Positions 34,484-46,135 of a stretch of DNA of 64,000 nt are shown piece after piece. Positions within the stretch are counted from its first letter, which is position 1. Each line of letters opens with the position of its first letter. Where the stretch lies: positions 36,393,948 to 36,457,947 of the forward strand of contig CM044326.1 in assembly GCA_024291935.2 (NCBI GenBank), read 5' to 3'. The notes beneath the pieces were generated by a model. The model had not been told where the DNA came from. It saw only the letters and a program-made list of their open reading frames with translations, and did no database searches. The position numbers and the translations under genes were made by a program. Source of the DNA: Okapia johnstoni (lineage: Eukaryota; Chordata; Mammalia; Artiodactyla; Giraffidae).

Positions 34484-35690
34484 TAGAGCAACTGCTTTCT
34501 GATCAGGGACCCCGTGCAGGGTCACACCCTACCCTTAGTTGTCCTTCTTTCAGAACCTTTCCTCCGTCTTCCTTAGACGGTTCATGGTTGTTTTGAAGAG
34601 TGGGGAGCAGCTGCGTGCTTGGCTCACGGTTGGATTCAGGCTGTGTGTCTGGGGCAGGGATGGCCCCGAGGGGATGCTGTGTCGTCAGCCCGTCCTGCCG
34701 GGGGCATCTGGTGCAGCCCGTCTTGGGAGCAGACTTCCCTCCGTGGGGGTCAGGAGGTTTCCCACGGTCTCCCCACTGTGAGGTCAGTACATGGAATTCT
34801 GTGATTAATAACCCACCCATGGGAAGCACTTTGAGGACACCGGTGTCTTGGTGCTCACCAGACGCTCACCCTCGAGAGCCTGGCGTCCACTGGCCGTGGT
34901 AGCGCTGACTTTTTAGGACTTCCTCCGCGCACCTGCAGTCAGCAGCTGGAATTCTGCAGGGGTGGGGGTGGGGCCGGGGGGGGCTTCCCCTTCTCCCTTA
35001 TCAGCCTGTGTGTGTGGATGTGTTTTTATCCGCGTGGATCCTTATTTTATCCAATGTGATTGCGATCCCTGGCTCTCTCTGGTCTTGTCATTGTCACCTT
35101 GCCCGTGACAAACAGCTGGCTAGATGCCAGGGAGGAGAAGGTGGGAGTTGGGCTTTGACGTGTGTGTGTCCACGGTGGGGCCCTGGGGGCCAGGAGGGCC
35201 TATGACCTGGGGCAAGTTGGGGGGTATCTTGGGGCCCCCCGGTAAACCCTGATGTTAGGAAGAGAGGCTGGACAAGGCTGACCTGCAAGGCCTTTTTGCT
35301 CCCTTGGGGGTCCCCTTTCCAGGCCTTGTGCTGGCTCCCTGCTGAGACTGAGCGTTGGCTGTGGGGCAGTTCCTGGTGGCCAGCTGTCACCTGTCACCTG
35401 TGGGCGTGACGATGTGGATGGTGGCACCTTGGCCCCGCCCACCTCACACTCCCCTGGCCAAGGCCCTTTCCTCCGCGGGGCTGAGGCCTGTTTGTTCTCG
35501 TTGGTAACCGAACGCTGACCTCATCCTGGCACCGGCTCTCCTGACCTTCGGGTCTGTCTGCGTTCCTCTCTTTCTTAAAGAAACAGCCGTGTGGGCAGGG
35601 GTGCTGCTGCAGTGTTGGGCCTGTCCCTGCTGTGCCCACCTGTGCCCACTGTGCCAGAAGGGCCCCTGGAGGCCTTCAACTTCCTCGTTG

Positions 35691-35770
35691 TACAGAGAAG
35701 GTGTCCTGGGGCCCAAGGAAGGCAGGCGACCTGCCCAGGGTCACACAGTGAGTGGTGGCTGGACTCGTCT
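35691..35770 (-). mobile_element. MIR SINE remnant
   Basis: 'tacagagaaggtgtcctggg' and 'cgacctgcccagggtcacac' match the reversed MIR core. Confidence 0.55.
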
Positions 35771-37699
35771 CCCCTCACTGCTGGTGACCCTCTACCGTAA
35801 CGAGCCTCACTGGTCCCCTCTCAGCCCAGGGCATGTGTTTGATGCTGGGATGAGGGCTGATGGTTCCTGCTCTGTGTAGCGTACGGGATGTGAGGGTTAG
35901 CCACCTTCTCTACCCAGAAATGTGCGGAGGGCCGGCGCACTCCAATCAGAGGCGCCCTGGGGGAGGACCTCCCCTGCCGGAATGGGCAGGCGCTGGGGTC
36001 TCCCCGGCGGCTGAGCCTTGACCAGAGGCGCCATGGAGGCCTGGCTCGCCAGTCCTATTTGGACCCACCCACTGAGGTCGCGGTGGGAAGGGGAGGGTTC
36101 TCTGGGCCCTGCCCAAGGTGAGTGGGTGACCTTTGAATCCTGGAAGCTCGTGCACTCCCTCCCTCGTGGGGAGAGCTGAGGGTCCAAAGGGCAATTCCAA
36201 CTCCGTTGACCGAGTGAAAGGCAACCTGGGCCAGAGGGTCGTTCAGAGAGCAGATGGCAGGACGGGAAGGCACCTGGGGAGGCTGGCGGGGCCAGGAGAA
36301 TCCCCCCACCTGGGGCACCCTCGTCAGTACCAGCGCCTGCAGGGCTGTAGCCCCTCTTTGCCAGGGTCTTGTGCGGCCTTTTAGGAGGCCCTGGGAGCCT
36401 GGTATGTCCCCATGGTATGCACTGAGGGATGGGGGGGATGGCTTGCCCGGCAAATGCAGCCAGCCTGGACCCCACGCCCAGGCTCTCCTCGCAGAGTGGC
36501 AGGGATGCCGCTGTGCATGCCTCCTCCCTGCCAGCTGTAGCCCAGGGCCTGCCTGGGGCACTCCATGCATCGGGAAGGCTCCCACGATGACCCAGGGTGG
36601 ACGTGCAGGTCTTTGAGCTTCCTCAGAGGAGCTGGGTCACGCAGCAAAATCACAGCCCTGCTAGGCCGTAGCCAGCTCCTGCCCGTCCACCCTAGGTGCC
36701 GCAGGAGACCCATCCATCCACGTAGCGTGGGGCCGTCTGGGGTGCAGGCTCCCCTGCCCGGGAAGAGCTTCATCCTTCCTCTCCCTGAGCCTCATGCCTG
36801 GACCCCCAGCTTTGGGGTTTGACCCCATCTTTGCAGCCTTCGAATCAGACCTCCAGGTGACCTGTGACCAAGCACATCCTCCCTGGCCTTGCTCAGCCTG
36901 GCTCTCATTGCCATGAGCGCCTGGGGCCTGGTTAGTGTCGGCTTGGGTCATTTCTTCTCTCGCCACGTTCCTTTCTTCTTTCCTGGACCTACCTTTCTTC
37001 CTGGGTTTGGCTTGGGCTGCCTCTTGAACCCTGTTTCCTGGGGCATTGAACTGGGGTTGGGGGGCAGTTTGCTAGGAAGTGGGGGGCTGAGCCTGGACTC
37101 AGGCTCACCTGCTTGGTCATTCCTTCCCCCCTCCCTGTAGGCCACCTGCTATGCATCTGTGAACACGGGGCTGGGCACTGGGGTCTGTCCAGCCCCAGGG
37201 GTCCATGCACGTAGGACCCTCACCCGCACTAGGACTCTGTTTATGGTGGGGAGGTCTTCCCTGCGGTCTATGGAACAAGCCTCGGTTTGTTTCTCCATCA
37301 CAGCCAGCTCAGTGGTCCGTACACTCTACGCTCTACAGGAATCTCAACTTAAAATAGAGAAGGGGGCATTTGTTTTATGAACAAACAGTACCACCAGTGC
37401 TTCAAATAATCTCTGGGTGTGACAGTCCTAAACTGGATTCATACCCCGTTTTTACAAGCTGGTGGTGATGCACCAGCCTCGCTAACTCTGAAAGCGAGGC
37501 AGATGCAGGGGGCTTGGGTCGGCCAGGCCCCAGGTGGGCAGTCATGCAGTGGAGATGTCTGTGGCCCGATGCTGCCGTCTCCATGGTGACCTGGTGCTGG
37601 TGGCAGTGTGCCCTTGGCTGGCATCATGGAAACCTCCGCTCACCATTCCTTCCTGTCAAGGTCATGCCACTGGGATGTGGGCAGTGGAGAGGATGGGGC

Positions 37700-37890
37700 C
37701 GAGTTTTAACTGAGCATCTACTAAGTATACCAGGCACTGAGCTAGGGGCTTCCAGAGCCGCTTGCTACCTTTCTCAGCTTTTTTAGTCCTAGTGGCAGCC
37801 TCCCGAGGCTGGTTTCTCTCATCTCATTTTAAAATGAAACTGAGACAAGAGTGGCTAGGCATGTCACCTGAAGTCACACAGCCGCAGCTT
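37700..37890 (-). mobile_element. MIR SINE
   Basis: 'ttaactgagcatctactaag', 'ccaggcactgagctaggggc' and 'gaagtcacacagccgcagc' lie in the order of the reversed MIR consensus. Confidence 0.75.
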
Positions 37891-37895
37891 TTATT

Positions 37896-38330
37896 CCCAT
37901 GGCTGCCATCACAGAGGACAACCTTGGGGTGGCGTACACAACACAAATGGATTATCTCTGGGGGTCAGCAGTGCTAAAATCAAGGTGTCAGCAGGCCTGA
38001 GGGGGAAACCTCCTGCCTGTTCCAACTTCTAGACGCCACCCGCATTCCTGGCTTGTGGCCCATCCGTGTCTTCAGAGCCAGCAGTAGTGCTTATTTCTGA
38101 CCATTCCTCATTTCACACATCCCTCTGACCACAGCGAGGAACGGCTCTCCATTTTTCACACTCTCATGAGACTAGGTTGGGCTCCCTGCATCATCCAGGC
38201 TAGTCCCCCCTCTTGACTGCCATGACTTGAATCACATCGGCAAAGTCTCTTTGACTGCGTAAGGTCACATATTCGTAGATCCCAGGAGTTAAAAATGGGC
38301 AGCGTTGGCTGGACAGCAGTCTGCCAAGTA
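37896..38330 (-). mobile_element. MLT1-like LTR (ERVL-MaLR)
   Basis: 'atggctgccatcacagagga', 'tctgggggtcagcagtgcta', 'aaatcaaggtgtcagcaggc', 'cttgaatcacatcggcaaag' and 'gcgtaaggtcacatattcgt' follow the reversed MLT1 layout nearly end to end. It is LTR only, with no viral genes. Confidence 0.78.
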
Positions 38331-38983
38331 CAGTTCATAAGTGCAGGCTGATATCTTTATCGTAATGTTTGGGGGAGCCTGAGGCTCGAGGGTGCTGACG
38401 GAGCTGGGACCCTTCACTGGTTTTCACCTCTTGCAACGTGCCCTGGCCACAAAAGGAGCTGGTCCTTCACCGGCTAGAAGGGCGTGCCCTCCCTAGGACC
38501 TCGGGGGAGGCACGCTGAAGTCAGTTTTCTCCATGATCCTTCAGTCACCAGCCACCTGCTGTGGGTGTCCTGTGAAGTGGGAAGGGCGGTTTGCTGTCCC
38601 CACGCCGAGTCTGTGTCATTTTAACGGGCGGGTCCTCGCTACTCGGCCTAATTGCAGGGGTGCTGCCCTGCAGGGGCTCTGAATCACCTCCCGGCCCTGC
38701 CCTCTGAGCCCTCTGGGTCACCTGGGCCTCCTACCCACATCTCTCTGGGCCTGGGCAGGGGAAGGGGCTTGTTCAAGGTCACAGAGTGGTTGGGGCAGAG
38801 AGGGGACCCGCTCTTGTCCCTGAACTGTCTGCAGGAGGGTGGCTTCCCACTGGTGTCAGTCTCCCATCCCCATGGACCCCTCCTCTCGCTGCAGGCTCTG
38901 ACCTGCTGCCACTGGGCTGCTCCCAAGGGTTGGGGGCGGCAGCAAAGGAGGCCCGTTGCCGTGGGTGTTTGTGAGGTTTTCCA

Positions 38984-39193
38984 AAGTTGTTTAGTCGCTG
39001 AGTCGTGTCTGACTCTTTGCAGCCCCATGGATGGTTGCCCACCAGGCTCCTCTGTCCATGGGATTTCCCAGGCAAGAATACTGGAGCGGGTTGCCATTTC
39101 CTTCTCCAGGGGATCTTCCTGACCCAGGGATCGAACCCAGGTCCCCTGCATTGGCAGGTAGATTCTTTACCATCTGAGCCACCAGGGAAGCCC
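38984..39193 (-). mobile_element. Bov-tA SINE, full length
   Basis: 'gtcgctgagtcgtgtctgac', 'ggcaagaatactggagcggg', 'gggatcgaacccaggtcccc', and 'ctgagccaccagggaagccc' at the tRNA-derived end. Confidence 0.93.
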
Positions 39194-39573
39194 GACTTCT
39201 TCATGTTTTTACTGTATCAGCAAAACTCTGTCCAGATATGATGCTGCCTCCAGAGCTCGCTGCCTGGAGCCCCCTCTTTCTCTTGCTCCCAAGGCCTTGA
39301 GCCCCAGCTCTGCTGCTTACCTGCAGGGTGGGGTTCCTGCTGAGGTGTCAGACATCAGAGCTGCTGGCCGTACCTCCAGCTGCTCCCCTGTACCTGGAAT
39401 GGGGATCCCTGGGTCTGAGGAGCCAGCCACGCCCAGATTTTCCCTGCTCCACCTGCCACTCCTCCCCACGTCTGCTGCCCCTGCCCACGGCTGGAATGTG
39501 CCCCGGTGTCCTGCCCCTTCCCTCCGGCGACCTCTGCTGGCCAGTCAGCCCCATTCCGGCCCCACCAGCTTTT

Positions 39574-39583
39574 CATGCTTGGT
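39574..39583 (+). repeat. Target-site duplication, left copy (catgcttggt)
   Basis: Ten-base sequence identical to 40113-40122, flanking the BovB insertion. Confidence 0.8.
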
Positions 39584-40112
39584 TCAGTTCAGTTCAGTCA
39601 CTCAGTCATGTCTGACTCTTTGCGACCCCATGGACTGCAGCACGCCAGGCCTCCCTGTCCATCACCAACTCCAGGAGCTTGCTCAAACTCATGTCCATCA
39701 AGTCAATGATGCCATCCAACCATCTCATCCTCTGTTGTCCTCTTCTCCTCTTGCCTCCAATCTTTCCAGCATCAGGGTCTTTTCCAAGTAGTCAGTTCTT
39801 TGTATCAGGTGGCCAAAGTATTGGAGCTTCAGCTTCGGCATCAGTCCTTCCAATGAATATTCAGTACTGATTTCCTTTAGGATTGACTGGTTTGATCTCC
39901 TTGCAATCCAAGGGACTCAAGAGTCTTCTCCAACACCACAGTTCCAAAGCATCAATTCTTCGGCACCCAGCTTTCCTTACAGTTCAACGCTCACATCCAT
40001 ACATGACTACTGGGAAAACAATAGCTTTGACTAGACAGACCTTTGTTGGTAAAGTAATGTCTCTGCTTTTTAATATGCTGTCTAGGTTGGTCATAGCTTT
40101 TCTTCCAAGGAG
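39584..40112 (-). mobile_element. BovB LINE, 529-bp 5'-truncated insertion with perfect TSD
   Basis: The minus strand ends with the repeated tail seen as 'tcagttcagttcagtcactc' on the + strand. It carries the BovB 3' ORF region ('gtccatcaagtcaatgatgc', 'ggccaaagtattggagcttc'), stopping at 'tcttccaaggag'. Perfect 10-bp flanking repeats mark both ends. Confidence 0.95.
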
Positions 40113-40122
40113 CATGCTTGGT
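40113..40122 (+). repeat. Target-site duplication, right copy (catgcttggt)
   Basis: Matches 39574-39583 exactly and marks the 5'-truncated end of the BovB copy. Confidence 0.8.
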
Positions 40123-40414
40123 AGAGATAGATGTACCTGATATCTAGCAAGGAAAGCAAACTCTCTTTCCTGCTCAAACCTGCAAGGTCTCCACTGTGGC
40201 TGCCAGAGGGTTTGGTTGATACGTTCTGGGGTCCATGAACTGCCCCCTCCTCCCACCACTTTTAGACATCTGCACGTTCTGGTCTCATTGGGGTCCCTGT
40301 AGTACAGCTGTGTTTGCAGGAGTTTAGCCCCAAGGAATAGTCAGGGCCAGGCAGCATGGAGTCCCTCGGGGAAGGAGCCCAAGAGGGGAACCATTTGGAC
40401 AGTCATTGCTCAGC

Positions 40415-40545
40415 ATAGATCAGGGGTCCCCAGCCCATGTGCATGTTAGGATCATCTGGAGGACGTCTGAATCGTATGTGGACATCCAGGCCCCTTCGCT
40501 GGAGTCCTGTTTAGTGGGTTTCAGGGGAGAAGAGATAAATGTTAA
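40415..40545 (+). mobile_element. MER5A-like hAT DNA transposon remnant
   Basis: 'gatcaggggtccccagccca', 'aggatcatctggaggacgtc' and 'catccaggccccttcgctgg' resemble the non-autonomous hAT element MER5A. It has no coding capacity. Confidence 0.55.
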
Positions 40546-40771
40546 AAGGTCCCCGGGGAGCCAGGTGCCGTGGCTGAGAGACACAGGCCAGGTGTGACTC
40601 TGCTTCTGTGTTCACCCCTCCTGTGGCGCCTCTTGGTGGTCTGTTGAGCCTCTGTCACTAATTCTCAATCATTCAGAGCAAAATCGGGGTTGGTGGGGGA
40701 GGGGACATTTAACAAGGTTGACACCTGCTCTGGCGCCTAAGCGCACAGGTTAATTTCTGGGCCTGCAAACT

Positions 40772-40970
40772 AAAGTTGCTCAGTTGTGTGCGACTCTTTG
40801 CAACCCCATGGACTGTGGCTTACCAGGCTCCTCCATCCACGGAATTTTCCAGGCAAGAGTACTGGAGTGGGTTGCCATTTCTTTCTCCAGGGGATCTTCC
40901 CAACCCGAGGATCGAACCCGGGTCTCCCACATTGCAGGCAGACACTTTACCCTCTGAGCCAGCAGGAGAA
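40772..40970 (-). mobile_element. Bov-tA SINE
   Basis: 'ttgctcagttgtgtgcgact', 'aattttccaggcaagagtac', 'aggatcgaacccgggtctcc' and 'ctctgagccagcaggagaaa'. Confidence 0.92.
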
Positions 40971-41785
40971 AACTGAAGACGTGAGAAAAGAAGTCTCTTT
41001 TTCCCTCTTTTCCCCTGGTTTCAGTCTGGCTGGTCAGGCTTCCTAAGCGGTAGACGGAGAAAATGAGTTTGAGTTTTCGGCTTGAGAACACCCGCAGCTG
41101 CAGGTGGATCCAGACTGGGGCAGGTTCTAAGTGTGCTGGGCTGGTCCCTCCAGATTTCAGCCTGGGTTGAATTAAATGCCAGGCGGCCCCAGGAGGGCAG
41201 AGCACCAACCTGTGGGTCCCTGGAGCTGTGCGCGTGGCACACGGAGGGCCAGGAGGCCGCCAGGGGCAGCCATGTGCCTCGTCGGGAGAGGGTGAGCAGC
41301 CGGCCTGGGGAGGTCTCACTTTTGATCAAGGCAGCTGTTTATTTCTCTCTTTGCCCATTCATTTTCTTGGCTCCGCAGGATCCTATGAGGAAGGTGGGGC
41401 ACAGCTGTCTCGTTTGAGCTGGAGAGGTGGGATCTGAGGTTTCTAGGATCCCTTGTCTCAGGACACGGAGAGGGTAGCCGGGGAGGGGCTGGGTGCCAGC
41501 CTTTCAGAGCCTCATGACCCCGTGAGGTCCAGAGCCTGGGGGCCAGCAGGTGCCCTTGGTGGGGGGAGTCCAAGGGGAGAGAGGGCCAGGAGAACGCCAT
41601 CCAGGGCAGAGCTCCCTGGGGCCTGGGCCCTGCCTTGGAGGCAGAGAGTTTCCAGGGCTGCCCCATGGTGAGAATTTGTGCTCAGGGAGAGGGGAGGGGA
41701 GGGGAGGGAAGCCGTGGGCCTTCCCAGGCCTTGCCCTGTGTGCCTTGATGGGTGGCCTGGAGGAGCACCAGGTTTGGGGATGGAC

Positions 41786-41834
41786 TCACACACACTCACA
41801 TACACACGCACACACACACACGCGCGCACGCACA
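41786..41834 (+). repeat. (CA)n microsatellite
   Basis: Imperfect cacaca run with tacaca and cgcgcg interruptions. Confidence 0.9.
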
Positions 41835-42074
41835 TCTCCAGTTGCAGCCCTGCTTTTATGAGCTCTGTGACGGGACCGATTCCTGGGCCCCTCTGAACCT
41901 TGGTTTCTCCATCCGGGTAGTGGGTGAGAATCGCTGTTCCCCTGACCGGGTCAGGGCTGTGATTGAGCAGCGCCAGTCCCCATGGCCGTGTCGTTCTGAG
42001 AGGCCCAGGGTGATCGTGTGGCCCCAGGGCTGCTGGGGGCCTTCGAGGAAGGGCAGAAAGAGCCTTGGCTCTAG

Positions 42075-42246
42075 ACAAAGCTGAGTTCACATCCCAACCC
42101 TGCCATGTTTTCACTGTGTGACTTTGGACTTGCTCCTGAACCTCTCTGAGTCTCAGTCCTTCTTCAGTAAACAGGGATGGTGTGCGAGGATCACGGGGAT
42201 GCCGGAAGGATTGGGCTTTTGCTCATTGCCTGCTGACATACAGTAG
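42075..42246 (+). mobile_element. MIR SINE, left part (interrupted by a Bov-A SINE)
   Basis: 'tgtgtgactttggacttgct', 'cctctctgagtctcagtcct' and 'agtaaacagggatggtgtgc' match MIR. The tail resumes after the nested SINE. Confidence 0.75.
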
Positions 42247-42366
42247 TGTGCGTGCTCGGTCATGTCCGACTCTTTGCGACCCTGTGGACTGTAGCCCACC
42301 AGGCACCACTGTCCTTGGATTTTCTAGGCAAGAATACTGGAGTGGGTTTCCACTTCCCTACTGCAG
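42247..42366 (-). mobile_element. Bov-A monomer SINE nested in MIR
   Basis: 'gtgctcggtcatgtccgact', 'ctgtggactgtagcccacca' and 'ggcaagaatactggagtggg'. The flanks are acatacagtag (to 42246) and cacacagtag (to 42377), a likely target-site duplication. Confidence 0.88.
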
Positions 42367-42391
42367 GCACACAGTAGGTGCTCAGTAAAAT
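42367..42391 (+). mobile_element. MIR SINE, 3' tail part
   Basis: 'gcacacagtaggtgctcagt' followed by aaaa is the MIR 3' end that continues the copy broken at 42246. Confidence 0.72.
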
Positions 42392-43649
42392 TTGCGTTCT
42401 CGTTTGTTCTGTGTGGACTGGAGAAGTCTTTCTCATGCCCGAGGCTCTGAAAGTCAGCTGTCTTGGCCCACATGCCCTGCAGACCCACTGTGGGCAACTC
42501 AGGTGGGCAGGCCCAGCCAGAGGAGGAGGTGCCCAGGCAGCCTGCCCTGCTCAGCGCTGCCCCTGCCAAGTGGTGTCCTCACAGGAACCTGATGTTCTTC
42601 TGATATGCCTGCCGCAGCCCTCTCGCCTTCATCCATAAATAATGCCTGTCTCACATTCAGCCCGCACCTCCCGGGACAACGATGTGTGCCAGGAGACAGA
42701 TGCCAGTGGGCACTGGCCCAGGTGTTCCCGAACCTGCCTGACCCACCTCCCTGCCTTTGCTCACTCTGTACCCTCAGCTGGGACTTGCCTTCCTTCCCCA
42801 CTCCACTTTCCTGTGGGTCAGTGTCCTGCTTGCTCTTCAGTGCTCAGCTCAGATGCCTCTTCCTTCAGGCAGAACTGCTTGATTTCTCCCTGTCATTGCA
42901 TCCTTGCTCTCGGTGCCCTGCCATCCGAGGGTGAGCCTCTTCACTCTACCCTTTGCCCTTCAGCAGATGTGGTTATTCCTGCAGCTCCTTCCTTAGGCTC
43001 AGAGCCCCTTGCAAAGGGGACCATGCCCTGGGACAAGCATGCTGACTGCTGATCCTGCCGGCACCTGGCCCTGTGGCCTTGGGTGGACCCAAGGTCACAC
43101 TTGCTGTGTTTTTTTCCTTCTCTGTAGGTTGGGCTATCTGCCGCCCACCTGGCAGGGTCCCTGGGGGGGACTAGAGGGGAACAGAGTGAGTGCTCCCCAT
43201 GGTCTCCTCCCAGTTTCATGGGGAAACTTCAGTGTTACCGGGGCTTCTGTCCAGCCTTCAGGCTCTACTTGCTTCCCGTTAGCAATGGGGAGCTCACTCT
43301 CCGATGGCAGCCTGGACTGTCCTGAGGTTGGTGACTCCTCCTTTCCAGTCCTGGATTTGGGGACCATCTGCTATGTGAGAACACAGTGCTCTGGTGACCT
43401 TTGGGATTGCTCACGGTTGGGAGTAGGTGGGTCTGGGATTGGAACGCCCTTTAAGTCCTTTCAGGACGCAGGACGGTCCCCGGGCTCAGCTGGATTAGTG
43501 TCCTTGTGGTGGTAGTGGGGTGGTTTGGAGGGGTGGGGTGGTGGGCCTGCATGGCTCTTTCATCAGAGGCGAAGGCAGCGGGAACATCATCCTAGGGCCT
43601 GCCGAGCCCGGTCTGCAGGCAAGTGCGCCTTGCTCTGTGTCTGTCTTAG

Positions 43650-43983
43650 CTCCTCCAGCTGCTCTGAGTGGCTTGTAAACAACAGGAGTTTCTCCGTCTG
43701 GAGGCTGGGAGCTCAAGGTCAAAGTGCCGGCAGATTCAGTGTCTGGGGAGGGCCACTTCCTGGTTCATAAACGGCCTTCTCCCTGCTGCGTTGTCACAAG
43801 GCAGGGGGCAAAGGAGCTCTCTGGGGTCTCTCTTATTAGGGCACTAATTGCACTCATGGGGGCTCCACCCTCATAACCTAATCACCTCCCAAAGGCCCTG
43901 TTTCCTAGCACCATTACACTGGGCGTTAGGTTTCAACATGTGGATTTTGCAGGGGGGACACAAGCATTCAGAGCGTAGCCCCT
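43650..43983 (-). mobile_element. MLT1A-like LTR (ERVL-MaLR), well preserved
   Basis: 'ctccgtctggaggctgggag', 'gccggcagattcagtgtctg', 'ggagctctctggggtctctc', 'cataacctaatcacctccca' and 'gggcgttaggtttcaacatg' follow the reversed MLT1 LTR almost continuously. It is LTR only, with no viral ORFs. Confidence 0.85.
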
Positions 43984-44399
43984 GTTCCTGGAGTCGAGCT
44001 GGTCAGAGCTCCCTGGGGGTGATTCTCCTGGTGGCCCTTGCCTATGTGAGTCGGTGCGTCAGTGTAGCCTTGTTCCTGTGCCTTGTGGGGGGCGGGGGAT
44101 ACCTCCCATGGGGTCACCTGTCAGAGGTGACAGCTCTGCCACCTGGGCAGGTAGGAGGCCCACGTGGAGACTGAGCCCCATGGCGCAGAGTAGGGGTGTC
44201 TTCTGGGCCCGCCCTGCTTGATTTCGATCTCCACGACCGCAGGTGTGGGTAGTGCTCACCTGCCCCCTTGGAGGTGAGTCCTGAGACGGGGGAGAAAGGA
44301 GAGAAGCCCAGAAAGGCTCCCGGGAAGGCAGAGATGCTCTGAGGAGCTGCTCTTATCCCCTGGGGCAGAAGAGGGAGGGAACCTGGAGCAGAGAGGGGG

Positions 44400-44520
44400 C
44401 CTCGGCTTAATGAGACCTTTCAGGCCCGATGGGACCCCCAGCCCTGACGCCGAAAGCGATTCCTTCTTAATGAAGCGGAAGGAGAAAGGAACTGAATCAG
44501 ACGTGGAAACGTCAGCCATC
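44400..44520. promoter_or_regulatory. Candidate conserved noncoding element
   Basis: Unique block with 'ctcggcttaatgagaccttt', 'gattccttcttaatgaagcg' and 'gacgtggaaacgtcagccat' (a gacgt/acgtc inverted pair). No repeat family recognised; role is inferred. Confidence 0.25.
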
Positions 44521-46060
44521 TCAGGGCAGGGCGTCCGGGTGTGAGCCCCCACGGAGGGCCCCAAGGCATGGCATGGCTGCGTCTCCTGCTAGTGACGAGT
44601 CACAGAGCCTGCCTGTCCCCAACACCTTATGGGGACCCTGCTCAGGGAGAGGGGGCTGGCAGGGAGGCAGGACTGGTGGGGACCCCGGGAGAGGTGGCAG
44701 CTGCAGAGTCAGGTCCCGTGTGTCGCTGTGTCATGGCGCCCACCCCCCAGCCTCCATCCCCTTCCTCCCGTGCAGAGAAGGAGAATCGTACTTTCTCCTG
44801 ACCGTGGCGGGCACTGTTGGCGCCCTCCCAGGTCCCCGTGGCACTTACTGCTGCCGAGCCCACCGCCCGCTTCGCCTGCCGGCACCTGCAGCTCTGTGTG
44901 GGGGCTTGTCCCATCCCCTGTCCAGGTGGGCAGTCCTGGGGCATGCACACCCCTTGTCTGCCAGGAGCGGCTCCTGTCAGCGAGCCCCTGGGTCGGCGAG
45001 TGACTCCGAGGCCCCCGGAGCTCCCCAGAGTGTTGACATCCCCTGTCCTCGGCTCCTTCTGATCCCCTCTCACCTCCCCACGCCCCCCCCACCTGGGCTT
45101 CCCAGGCCCCCGTCCCACCTAAGTGCTTGCCCACGTGTCTCGTCCAAACTAAGATGTAAGTTCATGATGAGACAGCGTGAGTGCTGCGGGCTGAGGTCCG
45201 GGGAACACTGGCCCTTGGCCGGTGGCATTGCTCTGCCCTGGGTGGCCTGGGGGTGCCATGTCACGGTTACAGGCTGCATGTTTCTGACTGTCATCGTCGC
45301 TGTTGCTGAGGGGAGCTTGCAGGATTGAGAAGGTTGACTCCTCTGGGGAAACCAGTCCGACCCACTCGGAAGGATGAATTCCCCTTAGGTCCTTAGGTCT
45401 CCCAGGACCTCCTGGGCGCCCAGTGGTGAGGTTTCTCAAGGACGTTGGGGAGGCAGCTGCATAGGCTGTTAAACTCTATGAGCTAGGTGGGGAGGGGGTG
45501 GCGGGTGATTGGACATGGCCTCTGGCCCCCAAATTCTTGCAGTTTGGACTGATGCTGAGGCTGGAGTGACATTGCCTAGCCAGGCGGGGGGGTTGGGACA
45601 GGAGGGGAGATGTGACCTGGCAGCTTCTGGGAGGGCAGAGCGGCCTGATGGTCAAGGCCAGCACCTGGCACAAGGCTCCTGGAGGGGGCTGATCAGCGCC
45701 GGTGGGGAGGGGCTTGGAGACCTGCAGCTCCGTGACTCCCCCCGCCCCATGGGCCGCACTGGTCCTCCACGCACCCCGGGAACAAAAATCCTTGAGGAGG
45801 GACGTAGGGAGGGCTGGTGCTCAGGCTCCTGGGAGTGAGAATGTTTCAGGGAGCACTCCCTATCTCCCCGGATGGAAGGTGGATCGTGAGTCCCCCAGAA
45901 TTGGACCAGTCGGCCCTGCCTGGGTCAGGGGAGGTCTGAGGGGATGGATACCTTGGCCAGCCCAGCTCGGGATCCCTTCGGCAGTCACCCACCCCCCTTA
46001 CATACACCCCCTGCTCCCCACCCCCCTCCACCCAGCCATCAGGCCAGGAAATGACGCTTC

Positions 46061-46135
46061 CCTCCCTGCTGGCTTCACTCATTACTGCAAACCCTGGGAT
46101 TAATTTAATTACACGCTTGTCTCCTAGAGGCTGGG
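46061..46135. promoter_or_regulatory. Short AT-rich element, candidate regulatory
   Basis: 'ctcattactgcaaaccctgg' then 'gattaatttaattacacgct': closely spaced TAAT/ATTA words in an otherwise GC-rich stretch. Confidence 0.25.
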
